Shown here: positions 9,518 to 17,104 of the stretch, piece by piece
How the letters are laid out: each line of letters begins with the position of its first letter
Numbering within the stretch: position 1 is the stretch's first letter
Origin: a virus
DNA length: 24,476 nucleotides
Virus record (IMG/VR): IMGVR_UViG_3300025102_000278
Coordinates: 1-24,476 of that record
Strand: one strand, 5' to 3'
Position numbers and translations under genes: made by a program
The notes under the pieces: generated by a model
Told to the model about the DNA's origin: nothing
The model's input: only the letters and a program-made list of their open reading frames with translations
The model's database searches: none

Positions 9518-10036
9518 TTATAATTGATCATAAGCTAATCCCTGCCCACCGCGGACAGAGCTTTGTTGTTCATTTTTCATGTCAGTATATGCTCCTTTAA
9601 AAGATTGTCTAATTTGATCAAACTTAGCAGCAGTGTTAACTAATGCAGTTAAATTACCATCTCTACCGTGATCAATAGATGTAGTCTCCATATACCTAGC
9701 TAATCTATCTAACATACTTTTTATTCCTTTATATGCTCTATATGTAGGAGTTTCATATAACTCTTTACAAGTATCTATAGCATGTCTTATTGCACCATCT
9801 TCACTTGATTCTTCAAATTGTATTTCTTCTATAATCATATCTTCTTTTTCATGTTCAGGTAAATTAAAAAAAGGATTTAAATCAGGATCAGGACATGTCA
9901 TATAAAATACATATTGATATACAGATAAATAAGTATCTGGATATTTTTCCATAATTGTTTTTAAAGATTTTAATGTATAGCAATGTTCACTAGGTACAAC
10001 TTTGTTATTTTGTATATCAAATAATTTTATTAACAT
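9518..10036 (-). CDS. Unknown 172-aa protein upstream of the packaging genes
   Basis: A soluble 172-aa protein. Residues 1-60 form an alpha/beta segment ending in the Pro/Phe-rich CPDPDLNPFFNLP. The middle is acidic (EKEDMIIEEIQFEESSED). The C-terminal half is helical (DTCKELYETPTYRAYKG, LDRLARYMETTSIDHGRDG) and ends in Gly/Gln-rich GGQGLAYDQL. Its start overlaps the PD-(D/E)XK nuclease gene by 7 nt and it ends 11 nt before the GroES gene, so it belongs to the same operon. I do not recognise a family. Position next to TerL would allow a small-terminase or packaging-accessory role, but no DNA-binding motif supports that. Confidence 0.75.
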   Translation of the reverse strand: MLIKLFDIQNNKVVPSEHCYTLKSLKTIMEKYPDTYLSVYQYVFYMTCPDPDLNPFFNLPEHEKEDMIIEEIQFEESSEDGAIRHAIDTCKELYETPTYRAYKGIKSMLDRLARYMETTSIDHGRDGNLTALVNTAAKFDQIRQSFKGAYTDMKNEQQSSVRGGQGLAYDQL

Positions 10037-10860
10037 ATTGGATTATCTTTTAACCACATTATTAAACTTTGTATTTCTTGTTTTAAATATGGTAATTCAT
10101 AAATAATAATTTCTTTTACAACAGGTTCCCCATTAATATATTTACTTATTGGATATCCATATTCATCTTTTCCTTCTTCTTCAAATATTACATGTTGTAT
10201 TTTTAAATCTCCAATTTTAAGTTTTGGATTATGCTTTTTAATAATATAAGCATATAAACTTAATTGAAGATTATAATGTTTTAAATTGCAATCATCTAAA
10301 TGATTTACAGGTTTATACATTTTAGATGTTATTCCTTCCCAATTAGTAAAACCTTTTTTCTTTATTTCTTTGTTAGTCTTATAATCAAGTATATTTATTT
10401 TACCATTTACTATACTAACAAGATCAGCTTGTCCACATAATCCTGCAGATTTTAAATAGACAAAATGTTCTGGATATACACCATTTTTTAATTTTTGTTC
10501 TGGTGCAATTTTAATTCCATTTTGATCAGTAATAGGTTCAATAATTGGAACTTCAACACCATCTCTTTCTATTGTAGAAAATTCTAATAATCTTTTTTCT
10601 CTTTCATTATGATACCAATTACCAAGTTCAATAGCTCTTTCTGATTCTTTATTCCAAATATCTAAAATTTTTTTTGGAGGAATCTTATACCACTTTGATC
10701 TTTTATTTTTAGATGATTTTTTAGATTGTGCTTCTGCATTAAATTTAGGTTTAAACATACCTACAAATGATGTAACACTAGTCCATTTAATCTGATCTTT
10801 TTTAAGATCTTCATTAAGACTCTCATATATATGACCATCTTCTTTAAATATTACTGCCAT
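10030..10860 (-). CDS. PD-(D/E)XK nuclease (RecB/Cas4-like)
   Basis: A 276-aa protein with the motif series of RecB-family nucleases: GNWYH (80-84), CGQADLV with the metal-binding Asp (142-148), NILDYKTN with Asp159 and Lys161 of the D-x-K signature (156-163), and a Gln-x3-Tyr helix HYNLQLSLYAYI (195-206). No Cys cluster of the Cas4 Fe-S type is seen. A Lys/Ser-rich basic segment (residues 45-58) could contact DNA. It would cut DNA in recombination, replication-intermediate processing or host DNA breakdown. It overlaps its upstream neighbour by 17 nt, which suggests co-translation. Its location in the late module, next to packaging genes, hints at processing of DNA before or during packaging. 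That role is inference. Confidence 0.85.
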   Translation of the reverse strand: MAVIFKEDGHIYESLNEDLKKDQIKWTSVTSFVGMFKPKFNAEAQSKKSSKNKRSKWYKIPPKKILDIWNKESERAIELGNWYHNEREKRLLEFSTIERDGVEVPIIEPITDQNGIKIAPEQKLKNGVYPEHFVYLKSAGLCGQADLVSIVNGKINILDYKTNKEIKKKGFTNWEGITSKMYKPVNHLDDCNLKHYNLQLSLYAYIIKKHNPKLKIGDLKIQHVIFEEEGKDEYGYPISKYINGEPVVKEIIIYELPYLKQEIQSLIMWLKDNPIC

Positions 10861-11179
10861 TTTCTTTTTGTTTTATTTGTTGTTTAATAAGTTTTTCAGA
10901 TTTAGCATCAACAACAGCAGGCCATTTTCCTTTTGGACAACTTGATGACAAGGCTCTAAGTTTTAACCCTAAACTACAACCACAATCTCCACAACATGGT
11001 TGAGTTCCATTAACAGCACATTTATCTCCTTTACTATCTAATTCAGGACATGTAACACAATATGACCATCTTAAATCTGCAATTTGCTCTACATCTTCTT
11101 TTTTAAAGACTTTATTTTTAACTCCTTCTACTATTTGTTTTATATTACCAAAAGCTCCAATAATTTTATTTATTCTCAT
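10844..11179 (-). CDS. Cys-rich putative zinc-binding protein
   Basis: A 111-aa protein. The middle (residues about 38-82) carries nine Cys arranged as YCVTCPELDSKGDKCAVNG, then PCCGDCGCSLG, then SSSCPKGKW, consistent with two zinc-binding knuckles. The ends are Lys-rich and helical (NKVFKKEDVEQIADLRW; EKLIKQQIKQKENGSNI). Small proteins with this C-x2-C, CCGxCGC and CPxGKW spacing recur in phages of Bacteroidota in my recollection, without known function. It starts 14 nt inside the HU/IHF-like gene and ends inside the nuclease gene, so all three are probably co-expressed. A role in DNA or RNA binding is possible but not shown. Confidence 0.75.
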   Translation of the reverse strand: MRINKIIGAFGNIKQIVEGVKNKVFKKEDVEQIADLRWSYCVTCPELDSKGDKCAVNGTQPCCGDCGCSLGLKLRALSSSCPKGKWPAVVDAKSEKLIKQQIKQKENGSNI

Positions 11180-11525
11180 TTTTGAACTTTTTTTTATTTT
11201 TTATATTTTCATTTAGTTTACCCAAAGCTAATTCCATTTGTTCAATCTTACTTTTAACTGGAACATATTTCTCATAACCTTTATAAGTCATTTTTTCAAG
11301 ATTACCTAATATATCTTTTTGTCTTTTAATAGATTTTTCTAATTTATTTTTTCTTAAACTAAAGGTACCTAAACCTGCAACATTAATATTAGGATCTGAT
11401 AATTCAGATAAATTTTTTCTTACCTTACCATAATAAAAAGTAACAAAATCATCTACAACATCTTTATGTACTTTTACTTCTTCAGCCACTGATTTAAAAA
11501 AATATTTATGACTCTTTGGTTTCAA
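11166..11525 (-). CDS. HU/IHF-like DNA-bending protein
   Basis: A 119-aa protein. Its first 65 residues follow the HU/IHF pattern: a helical dimerisation part (FFKSVAEEVKVHKDVVDDFV), then beta-strands with the family's Gly signature NINVAGLGTFSLRKNK, corresponding to the I-x-G-F/L-G-x-F segment. The usual DNA-inserting arm with a Pro tip is not obvious, and the C-terminus is a Lys-rich helix (KLNENIKNKKKFKNENK). crAss-like phages typically encode one or two divergent IHF subunits next to structural genes, which agrees with the setting. It would bend or compact phage DNA, perhaps during packaging or transcription. Only one copy is seen here. The neighbouring wHTH-like gene overlaps it by 20 nt. 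Confidence 0.7.
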   Translation of the reverse strand: MKPKSHKYFFKSVAEEVKVHKDVVDDFVTFYYGKVRKNLSELSDPNINVAGLGTFSLRKNKLEKSIKRQKDILGNLEKMTYKGYEKYVPVKSKIEQMELALGKLNENIKNKKKFKNENK

Positions 11526-11877
11526 TACCTAAAATTTTATAATCTAATAATATAGTACCTTCAGTTTGTACATTTAAATCTTGATTAAGATATATTGTTT
11601 TTTTATTAGATCCATTTTTTACAATTAATTTTTTCTTTTCAGATTTTGTTATAGCATTTCTAGCAGATTGCTTACTTTTAAATATTCCTTTAGAAGATAT
11701 TAATTTACAAAAAGCTGTTAATTCTTTTCTTCCTTCTTTAGCTAATTCAGCTAAACATTCAAGATCAGAATTACTAATCTGTATATCATTCAAAAAGCAG
11801 TGAGTAAGGATTTGATATTTAATTATATCATCCCTACTCATTCTTACTTTTTTGTCTACTTTATTAACTATAGCCAT
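11506..11877 (-). CDS. Winged-helix-like conserved protein
   Basis: A 123-aa protein. The central helices (RDDIIKYQILTHCFLND, LECLAELAKEG, ELTAFCKLISSKGIF) are followed by SKQSARNAITKSEKKKLIVK, which resembles a recognition helix, and by the strand NKKTIYLNQDLNV, which resembles a wing. The order is typical of winged helix-turn-helix folds such as those in replication initiators and MarR-like regulators. It is located between the candidate lysin and the HU/IHF-like gene and overlaps both, suggesting a late DNA-binding or regulatory role. The family assignment is from the secondary-structure pattern only. It may instead be a structural protein. Confidence 0.65.
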   Translation of the reverse strand: MAIVNKVDKKVRMSRDDIIKYQILTHCFLNDIQISNSDLECLAELAKEGRKELTAFCKLISSKGIFKSKQSARNAITKSEKKKLIVKNGSNKKTIYLNQDLNVQTEGTILLDYKILGIETKES

Positions 11878-12524
11878 GTTTTTAATATCTTATTGCTTTC
11901 TAATAAAGTATAGGTAAATCTATTACCCCAAGTATCTCTAGCTTTTCTACAGATTTTCATAAATAGCTTCCAATCATCATTAGCTGCTATTACTTGACAT
12001 CCTGCAGACCACTTATCTACTTGACTAGATTTTTTATTAGCCCACTTAGTAGCTCTATGAATATTTATTCCAAAATTCCCTTCTTGTACAGATTCTTCTA
12101 AAAGATTATACCATGGATCACGGTTGTCATCTCTATAAACTTGCACAGGTCTATCTTGACCTAAAGCTTCATATCTACCTTGATGTTTTCTAATAATATG
12201 AGAACCTCTATATTGACCAGGTTTTAATATTGCAACACCATCCTCTCTCATTATATTCTCCACCCAATGAGTTCCAGGATCAGTAGTACAATCAAAACAA
12301 TGAAAATTCCAAACACCTCCCTCACCTGTTTTTGGATGAGTTCCTGTTTTATATGATAAAGTAATTTTATCATCAAAACGGTTTGTAACCTCATTATCTG
12401 TACTAGAATTTCTAATACCTACAATATTAAGATTATAATCTCCCTTTTCAAACCAGACATATTCAGTGCCTCTTTTAATGGTTTGTTCAATCTGTTCTCT
12501 AGTAACGTTTATTTGACTACTCAC
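11868..12524 (-). CDS. L,D-transpeptidase-like (YkuD-type) peptidoglycan enzyme, candidate endolysin
   Basis: A 218-aa protein whose C-terminal third contains FGINIHRA (residues 151-158), then, after 16 residues, WSAGCQVIA (172-180). This H...S-x-G-C arrangement is the active-site signature of YkuD/L,D-transpeptidase folds, with Cys176 as nucleophile and His156 as partner. The start of the domain has beta-strands (DNEVTNRFDDKITLSYKT, WNFHCFDCTTDPG). There is no signal peptide, so release through a holin would be needed. It lies downstream of the fibre genes and a few genes from the holin-like ORF. The natural reading is a lysis enzyme acting on peptidoglycan peptides as a hydrolase, not a cross-linker. 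No conventional lysozyme or amidase was seen elsewhere in the late module. Host-wall modification in the virion is an alternative. Confidence 0.65.
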   Translation of the reverse strand: MSSQINVTREQIEQTIKRGTEYVWFEKGDYNLNIVGIRNSSTDNEVTNRFDDKITLSYKTGTHPKTGEGGVWNFHCFDCTTDPGTHWVENIMREDGVAILKPGQYRGSHIIRKHQGRYEALGQDRPVQVYRDDNRDPWYNLLEESVQEGNFGINIHRATKWANKKSSQVDKWSAGCQVIAANDDWKLFMKICRKARDTWGNRFTYTLLESNKILKTWL

Positions 12525-12834
12525 TTTTAACAGCTTTTTTAAGAGATCTTTTGACTTCTGGTGCAGGTTGTGGAGTTGTCATTTTTGCATTGTCAAATTG
12601 AGTTTTAATTTCTGGCTCAGGTGGCGTAGCTGCCATCTTAGTCATAAACATTTGTGCCTGCATTCTTTCTGCACGACATTTTTCAATATCTCTTAATAAA
12701 TTTTCATATTCTAATTGTTTTTCTAGATGAGGAATATGATCACTATAATAGTTTGTAATCTCATCTCTTTTTGCAGCTAACTCTTCTTGTGAAAGTTCAA
12801 CTTTGTCTTTTGGATTTTCTTTATTATCCGCCAT
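12517..12834 (-). CDS. Small coiled-coil protein
   Basis: A 105-aa protein. Residues about 13-60 are strongly helical and charged (ELSQEELAAKRDEITNYYSD, LEKQLEYENLLRDIEKCRAE), giving a likely coiled coil. The C-terminal third is a Pro-rich linker (ATPPEPEIKTQ, TTPQPAPEVK) ending in a basic tip (RSLKKAVKSE). It overlaps the lysin gene by 8 nt. In this position it could be a spanin-like or virion accessory protein, but it lacks a membrane segment or lipobox, so a spanin is unlikely. The start at 12834 follows the only long A/T-rich gap in this part of the operon. Confidence 0.7.
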   Translation of the reverse strand: MADNKENPKDKVELSQEELAAKRDEITNYYSDHIPHLEKQLEYENLLRDIEKCRAERMQAQMFMTKMAATPPEPEIKTQFDNAKMTTPQPAPEVKRSLKKAVKSE

Positions 12835-12911
12835 GATTTTATATTTTTAATATTAATAATAGCAAATATATATAAAAAGTTTAAATAAAAAAAGTTTAAA
12901 GTAAAAATATT
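12835..12911 (-). promoter_or_regulatory. Candidate internal late promoter
   Basis: A 77-nt gap made almost only of A and T. On the minus strand it reads TTTTTATATATATTTGCTAT (about 12884-12865). TATATTTG matches the Bacteroidota -7 element TAnnTTTG, and a TTTAAAC lies about 15-20 nt upstream. A related block, TTTTTTATATATTAGCAAAA, occurs upstream of the 101-aa gene at 17943. The two suggest a shared promoter sequence, but they could also be A/T-rich spacers. Confidence 0.35.
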
Positions 12912-13253
12912 TTATTCAATGTGACTATGCTCATCTAACACCTCTGTTTGTGTAATCCAACTTACTTGATAATTAATATTATCTAATGCTATCATAAGAT
13001 CATATTTATCAGGATAATCAAAAGGTTTATCAAATAGTTCTACAGTATATCCTTTTCTTATATAAAAATTTCTTACAACATCAATAGAATTTGTACCATC
13101 ATGTATTCTAACATGTATATAAACATTAGTTGAATCTGTATTAGTTATTTTACAAGAATGAACTCTATATGTTCTGTTATTAGATTGTTTAATATGACCT
13201 AATAATGTATTATCTGTAGTACCTGTATGATTTGCTTTTATATTATATATCAT
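12912..13253 (-). CDS. Small beta-rich tail or fibre-associated protein
   Basis: A 113-aa protein with alternating short strands (TYRVHSCKITNTDSTNVYIH, VRIHDGTNSIDVV, KGYTVELFDKPF, DLMIALDNINYQVSW). No Cys pair, signal or membrane segment is seen. It follows the 178-aa fibre protein by 11 nt. The pattern resembles small jelly-roll or Ig-like domain proteins found after fibre genes in phages of marine bacteria, which decorate tails or heads. The specific family is not recognised. Confidence 0.65.
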   Translation of the reverse strand: MIYNIKANHTGTTDNTLLGHIKQSNNRTYRVHSCKITNTDSTNVYIHVRIHDGTNSIDVVRNFYIRKGYTVELFDKPFDYPDKYDLMIALDNINYQVSWITQTEVLDEHSHIE

Positions 13254-13264
13254 ATCTTATTTTA

Positions 13265-13801
13265 TTATTGTATTGTTATTGTTGCTCTACGTGTTACAGG
13301 ACTTTTCCCAGTATTATCTGTTATCGCTAAGTCTATTGTGCTACTTTTTAAACCTACTTTTAAATTATCAAACCTAGCTGTTATACCAGTAGCTGTACTA
13401 ACAGTTAAATTTTGCTGAACAACTTTCATATCATTAGTAAGACCTGTTATACTACTAGTATTACTAGTAACAGCTTTTTCATTAGCTGTTATAGCAGCAG
13501 CCTGTGTTCCAGTTATAGTTGTTGTATTACCAGCTAAAGCTGTTTTATTTGTTGTCCCTAACACCATACTATCTTTTGCAGTATTAGCTGTTATAGCATT
13601 TGCTTGTGCTGTTGTTATTCCAGTTTTAGCATTATTAGCTGCCATATCAGTTATATGAGTATTAATAAGATCAGTTAACTCATCTATCTTAGTTACTAAT
13701 CCTGCTAAAAACTTATCACGTTCAGTTTGATGAGCAGTATCTTTATTTATAGCAATATCATATCCTGAATCTGCTACATCTGTAAATTTTGTTATTGCCA
13801 T
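13265..13801 (-). CDS. Repetitive trimeric-fibre-like protein
   Basis: A 178-aa protein. Residues 60-135 are made of Thr/Asn/Ala-rich near-repeats such as TTAQANAITANTAK, NTTTITGTQAAAITANEKA and SNTSSITGLTNDMK, with hydrophobics spaced about every 7 residues. This is typical of a parallel trimeric coiled coil in fibres. The C-terminal part (TGITARFDNLKVGLKSSTID) is beta-type and ends RRATITIQ. It follows the 739-aa fibre by 6 nt and carries the AATTATGGC start context. It is probably a second fibre, a fibre connector or a fibre-tip protein. Confidence 0.7.
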   Translation of the reverse strand: MAITKFTDVADSGYDIAINKDTAHQTERDKFLAGLVTKIDELTDLINTHITDMAANNAKTGITTAQANAITANTAKDSMVLGTTNKTALAGNTTTITGTQAAAITANEKAVTSNTSSITGLTNDMKVVQQNLTVSTATGITARFDNLKVGLKSSTIDLAITDNTGKSPVTRRATITIQ

Positions 13802-13807
13802 AATTAT

Positions 13808-16027
13808 CTAATTTGTATAAACTCCATTAATATTAATATTAAAAAATAAATCTTGATTACCACTATTACTATCTTTCTTTAACCAAATAAATAACATGTC
13901 ATCTTCTGCAAATGTATTACTTGAAGTAAAATCTTCTGTATGACTCCATGTTTGATTTACTGCAGGAGGTGTTATTGCTGAAGTATTAAACATATGAGTA
14001 AGACTAACACTAGCTGAACCATTTGACATTGCTCCTTTCATTAAATAGAATTTAAAAGGATCTGTTGCTCCTGTATCTGCAGCAGTTCCTTGTATTTTTA
14101 TATTTGTTATTTTTCCAGCTCTTGGTGCTATCATAAAATTACTAAATGAATCAGTATATGATATACTAGTAGGACTACTATCTCCATTACTCCAATTCTC
14201 ATACCAATTTCTATAAAATGTATAGTAAAAAGTTGTACTTGTGTTGTTTTGTCTATAACCAGGAACTATTTGATGCCAATACTGTCCACCAGTTTCATCA
14301 TCAGTTAAAGCTAAAATTCCATTAGCATTTGGTAGCTCAACTGTTTTATCTGATGATAATGCAGCATTATCATATGCTTTTAGAGTAATATGGTTAGTAG
14401 CATATGCTGTATCTTCATAAAAATCTACTGAACCAGTAGCATCTCTTCCTCCAGAACTACCACCATATAAAGATAATTTACCTGCACTAGAAGCAGTATG
14501 AAACTTAGCAAAATGATTAGTATTATCTTTAATATCTACATTACCACCATCAGCATTTAATTCTATTTCTCCTGCTGAATCTAATAGTATATCATTAGAT
14601 GCATCAGTTGAAGCAATAGCTACTTTACCATCTGCTACAATAGTAAGATCTGCATTATGTGAAGCATTATCAACGGTTGTTAAAACAGTTTCACCATTTC
14701 CTTTAACTTCTGTAGTAAAGTAATTTCTTATATCATTTACATCATATAATTTTGTAAATGACGAGCTAGCAGCACCAGCTTGAGCATAAATTTGAAACAA
14801 TGCTTCTGGTCTTGATGTACCTGATCCTCCCGTTATATTTGCAGCAGGTGCTCCCATAAAAGTATACATTCCACCAGGAATACTTCCTGTACCTATACCA
14901 GAGTCAAATATTTGTTGACCTGCTGCTATATCAGTTCCTGCTCCTGAATTAGAACACGCAATAGTAAAACGATCACCAGCTTGTCCTGCAAGACTTCCAG
15001 GAGTAGTTATACCTACACTAGTATTAGTAGGTAATCCTATACTTAAGACATTACTATTATATGTTAATGTAGATTCAATATCAATTGTATTAGCACCCCC
15101 ATATGTTGCTACACCATTAGCTGTTGTACCATTTATTGTAGTACCTGTAGTAGCATCTGCCCATGTAGCATTACCACTTCCATCCTTAGTTAATCTTTGA
15201 CCAGCACTAGCACCACTAACTGCAGTTAAGGCATCAATAGCACCTTGTTGTGTAGTTTGTCCTGTTCCTCCATCTCCTATAGCTAAAGTACCTTGAATAT
15301 TGCTAGCTCCAAGATTCATTGATAATTCTGTAGAATCTATAATTATTCCGCTATTTGCTTTAACATCAGTGCTAAATTCAGTACCAGAAAGATCTAAACC
15401 ATCTCCTGCTGTATATGTAGTATTTATTTGTGTATTCCAGGTTGCATTTCCACTACCGTCTTTTGTTAAAGCTTGACCAGAACTTGCACTACTTACTTGT
15501 GTTAAAGCATCTATTGCTGCTTGTGCAGTGCTTTGACCAGTACCACCATTAGCAATAGCTAGATCAGTTCCTGACCAATCATCATTATTAATTGCAAGAG
15601 TTCCACCAAGAGTTAGATTACCTGATGAAGTTACAGTACCTGTTAATGTTAATCCATTTTCTGTTCCTGTACCACCTACAGAAGTTACAGTACCTGCATA
15701 CTGATCAGTTGAATTAATAGTAACTGTTGTGCCTGATACTGCTGTTGTAACGTTTGTACCACCTGTAAATGTAAGTGTACCTGAAGTTGTAATTGCTGTT
15801 CCTGATCCTGAGTCTGCTGCAGGAGTAATAGATGTAACAGTACCACTACTAGAACTAACCGTAGTCCAAGTAAGTAAACCATTACCATCAGTAGTTAGTA
15901 CTTGTCCTGTAGTACCATCATCATTAGGTAAAGTTAATTCATAAGAATATTGATTATCTGGAGGTGAAAGAAGAACTCCTCCAATAAGTAAATCACTAAA
16001 TACAGGGTGTTTTCCTATCCATTTCAT
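13808..16027 (-). CDS. Large fibre / receptor-binding protein
   Basis: A 739-aa Gly/Thr/Ser-rich protein, the largest likely adhesin in the window. The N-terminal ~60 residues (MKWIGKHPVFSDLLIGGVLL) probably anchor it. Residues about 60-150 are Thr-Gly beta repeats. Two copies of a 43-residue module with the signature NGGTGQSTAQAAIDAL...GQALTKDGSGNATW occur at about 158-200 and 249-291; this module is common in phage tail and head fibres. The C-terminal ~150 residues (from about PGYRQNNTSTTFYY) are different, aromatic-rich and probably the globular receptor-binding head. It binds the host cell surface. It overlaps the holin-like gene by 4 nt (ATGA). Attachment to tail or to head cannot be decided from sequence. 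Confidence 0.8.
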   Translation of the reverse strand: MKWIGKHPVFSDLLIGGVLLSPPDNQYSYELTLPNDDGTTGQVLTTDGNGLLTWTTVSSSSGTVTSITPAADSGSGTAITTSGTLTFTGGTNVTTAVSGTTVTINSTDQYAGTVTSVGGTGTENGLTLTGTVTSSGNLTLGGTLAINNDDWSGTDLAIANGGTGQSTAQAAIDALTQVSSASSGQALTKDGSGNATWNTQINTTYTAGDGLDLSGTEFSTDVKANSGIIIDSTELSMNLGASNIQGTLAIGDGGTGQTTQQGAIDALTAVSGASAGQRLTKDGSGNATWADATTGTTINGTTANGVATYGGANTIDIESTLTYNSNVLSIGLPTNTSVGITTPGSLAGQAGDRFTIACSNSGAGTDIAAGQQIFDSGIGTGSIPGGMYTFMGAPAANITGGSGTSRPEALFQIYAQAGAASSSFTKLYDVNDIRNYFTTEVKGNGETVLTTVDNASHNADLTIVADGKVAIASTDASNDILLDSAGEIELNADGGNVDIKDNTNHFAKFHTASSAGKLSLYGGSSGGRDATGSVDFYEDTAYATNHITLKAYDNAALSSDKTVELPNANGILALTDDETGGQYWHQIVPGYRQNNTSTTFYYTFYRNWYENWSNGDSSPTSISYTDSFSNFMIAPRAGKITNIKIQGTAADTGATDPFKFYLMKGAMSNGSASVSLTHMFNTSAITPPAVNQTWSHTEDFTSSNTFAEDDMLFIWLKKDSNSGNQDLFFNININGVYTN

Positions 16028-16236
16028 TTTTTGGCAAATTTCTCAACGCCACTAATACCAAAGCAGCCGAGAACAACCCAAACAAATGAATCATAAACAA
16101 ATTCATTAATTACAAGATCATAACCGTACCAACCAGTGGCAAGATCAGCAATCATTATTATACACATGATTATAAAAGCTACAAAACCAACTATAGCTTT
16201 TTCATTCCAATCATTATTATCTTTAAATATTTTCAT
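16024..16236 (-). CDS. Small two-helix membrane protein, holin candidate
   Basis: A 70-aa protein with two membrane segments: about residues 14-33 (AIVGFVAFIIMCIIMIADLA) and 47-62 (YDSFVWVVLGCFGISG). They are separated by a short loop containing Trp, Gly, Tyr and acidic residues. The N-terminus is charged (MKIFKDNNDWNEK) and the end is basic (EKFAKK). Size, topology and position among late genes are those of a class II-type holin that would release the candidate lysin encoded 3.5 kb downstream. Its start overlaps the stop of the preceding gene (TAATG) and its end overlaps the fibre gene. Other small phage membrane proteins cannot be excluded. Confidence 0.6.
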   Translation of the reverse strand: MKIFKDNNDWNEKAIVGFVAFIIMCIIMIADLATGWYGYDLVINEFVYDSFVWVVLGCFGISGVEKFAKK

Positions 16237-16535
16237 TATAATACATTATTAGGTCCTATTTGCATTCCGTAAGGACATCCACATCCTTGTACTGCACCAC
16301 CTTCCTTTTTTTTATATCTACTAACTCTACCTTTAGTTTTCTTTTCTTTTTTAGCAGCAGCTTTTTCAGAAGGGCTTAATTCACTCCATGTAGAAGGTGT
16401 TTTACTACTAACTTTTTTTGTAGGTCTAAAAGTAGTATCTCCACCACTATAGTCTTTATCACCAGATGGTGTTCTCCAATCTTCTTTAAACCATCGTTTA
16501 AGAGCTAATCCTTTTTTTGTTTTACGTACAGCCAT
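16236..16535 (-). CDS. Small basic protein of the KGL-x-RWFKEDW type
   Basis: A 99-aa, very basic protein. It begins MAVRKTKKGLALKRWFKEDW, followed by a Gly/Asp-rich stretch, then TFRPTKKVSSKTPSTWSEL and SPSEKAAAKKEKKTKGRVSR. It ends in a distinct Gly/Cys tail GGAVQGCGCPYGMQIGPN. From memory, the KGL..WFKE-W plus FRPTK-x-SSKTP core belongs to a family of small proteins (near DUF5872) that is widespread in aquatic phages and giant viruses and has no known function. The ATG abuts the stop of the 25-aa ORF (TAAATG). High charge and Ser/Thr-Lys composition suggest nucleic-acid binding or packaging inside the virion. Confidence 0.75.
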   Translation of the reverse strand: MAVRKTKKGLALKRWFKEDWRTPSGDKDYSGGDTTFRPTKKVSSKTPSTWSELSPSEKAAAKKEKKTKGRVSRYKKKEGGAVQGCGCPYGMQIGPNNVL

Positions 16536-16613
16536 TTACTTTTTAATTATTTTAATAACACCTATAGCTGCAATAACTGTTGCTGCTATACACATTGGAC
16601 ACGGTATACACAT
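16536..16613 (-). CDS. 25-aa Cys-bearing hydrophobic micropeptide
   Basis: A tiny frame with sequence beginning MCIPCPMCIAATVIAAIGVI and ending KIIKK. Its ATG lies 1 nt after the stop of the 57-aa gene, and its stop is followed directly by the ATG of the 99-aa gene (TAAATG), so it is embedded in a tight translational chain. It has three Cys at the start (C-x2-C-x2-C), one short membrane helix and a Lys tail. It could be a membrane-inserted or metal-binding peptide of the lysis or virion apparatus. The exact junctions on both sides and the non-random composition argue that it is real. Confidence 0.6.
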   Translation of the reverse strand: MCIPCPMCIAATVIAAIGVIKIIKK

Positions 16614-16614
16614 A

Positions 16615-16788
16615 TTATTTTTTCTTTTTATTACCCCAGTTAGCAGCACCAACTTTACGGCATTTAGCTAATGCACCACTAGCATAAGCAGAAGGCCAAA
16701 CACTGTATCTGGATTTTACTTTACTATAACATGCATCTTTTGATCCACCTTTTTTTCTATCTTCTAATACTTTTTTTAAAACACTCAT
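16615..16788 (-). CDS. 57-aa basic protein with WPSAYASGALAKCRKVG motif
   Basis: The frame runs from the ATG at 16788 to TAA at 16615. The protein begins MSVLKKVLEDRKKGGSKDAC, continues YSKVKSRYSVWPSAYASGAL and ends AKCRKVGAANWGNKKKK. The KDACYxKVKxRYxVWPSAYASGALxKCRKVG pattern is one I recognise as recurring in small proteins of marine and freshwater phages and large viruses, with no known role. Two conserved Cys, two Trp and dense Lys/Arg suggest a compact fold that binds nucleic acid or metal. It follows the 104-aa gene by 1 nt. Confidence 0.8.
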   Translation of the reverse strand: MSVLKKVLEDRKKGGSKDACYSKVKSRYSVWPSAYASGALAKCRKVGAANWGNKKKK

Positions 16789-16789
16789 A

Positions 16790-17104
16790 TTAACAGTTCC
16801 ATTTTTTTAGAGATAAGCTTAGTCTGTCTTTCCCTGTATTATTACTAGGTTTTTGTCTTTTTCTCATACCACGCATTCTAGCACAGAATGATTTTTTTCT
16901 TTTTTTCTTTTTGCCTGTAGGATTACTTTCAGTTACAGGAGGTTTTAAATTATCTCCTTGTTTTTTTGCAGATGCCCTGCCTTTAGCATTTAATCCACCA
17001 GAAGGACTTTGACCTTCTTTACGTTGCCATGCAGGAGTAGATCCTCCTTTTTTATACATACCTGGAACACGAGTACCTTTATTATTATAAACTGGATTCA
17101 TCAT
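16790..17104 (-). CDS. Basic protein of the GLNAKGRA / KSFCARMRGM type
   Basis: A 104-aa basic protein. Landmarks in order are AWQRKEGQSPSGGLNAKGRA (about 25-44), GDNLKPPVTESNPTGKKKKR, KSFCARMRGMRKRQK (about 71-85) and a terminal LSLKKWNC. This combination is a recognisable small-protein family (I believe DUF6321 or similar) shared by aquatic phages and nucleocytoplasmic giant viruses. The function is unknown. Cys in CARM and at the very C-terminus (KKWNC) are conserved in my memory of the family. The start overlaps the previous stop (ATGATG). Together with its neighbours it forms a compact block of basic mini-proteins. Confidence 0.75.
   Translation of the reverse strand: MMNPVYNNKGTRVPGMYKKGGSTPAWQRKEGQSPSGGLNAKGRASAKKQGDNLKPPVTESNPTGKKKKRKKSFCARMRGMRKRQKPSNNTGKDRLSLSLKKWNC

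Noticed and set aside
15685-15944. Open frames overlapping the fibre gene
   Set aside because: They are shadows of the Thr/Gly/Ser repeat region and have low-complexity Leu/Gln or Val/Pro translations.
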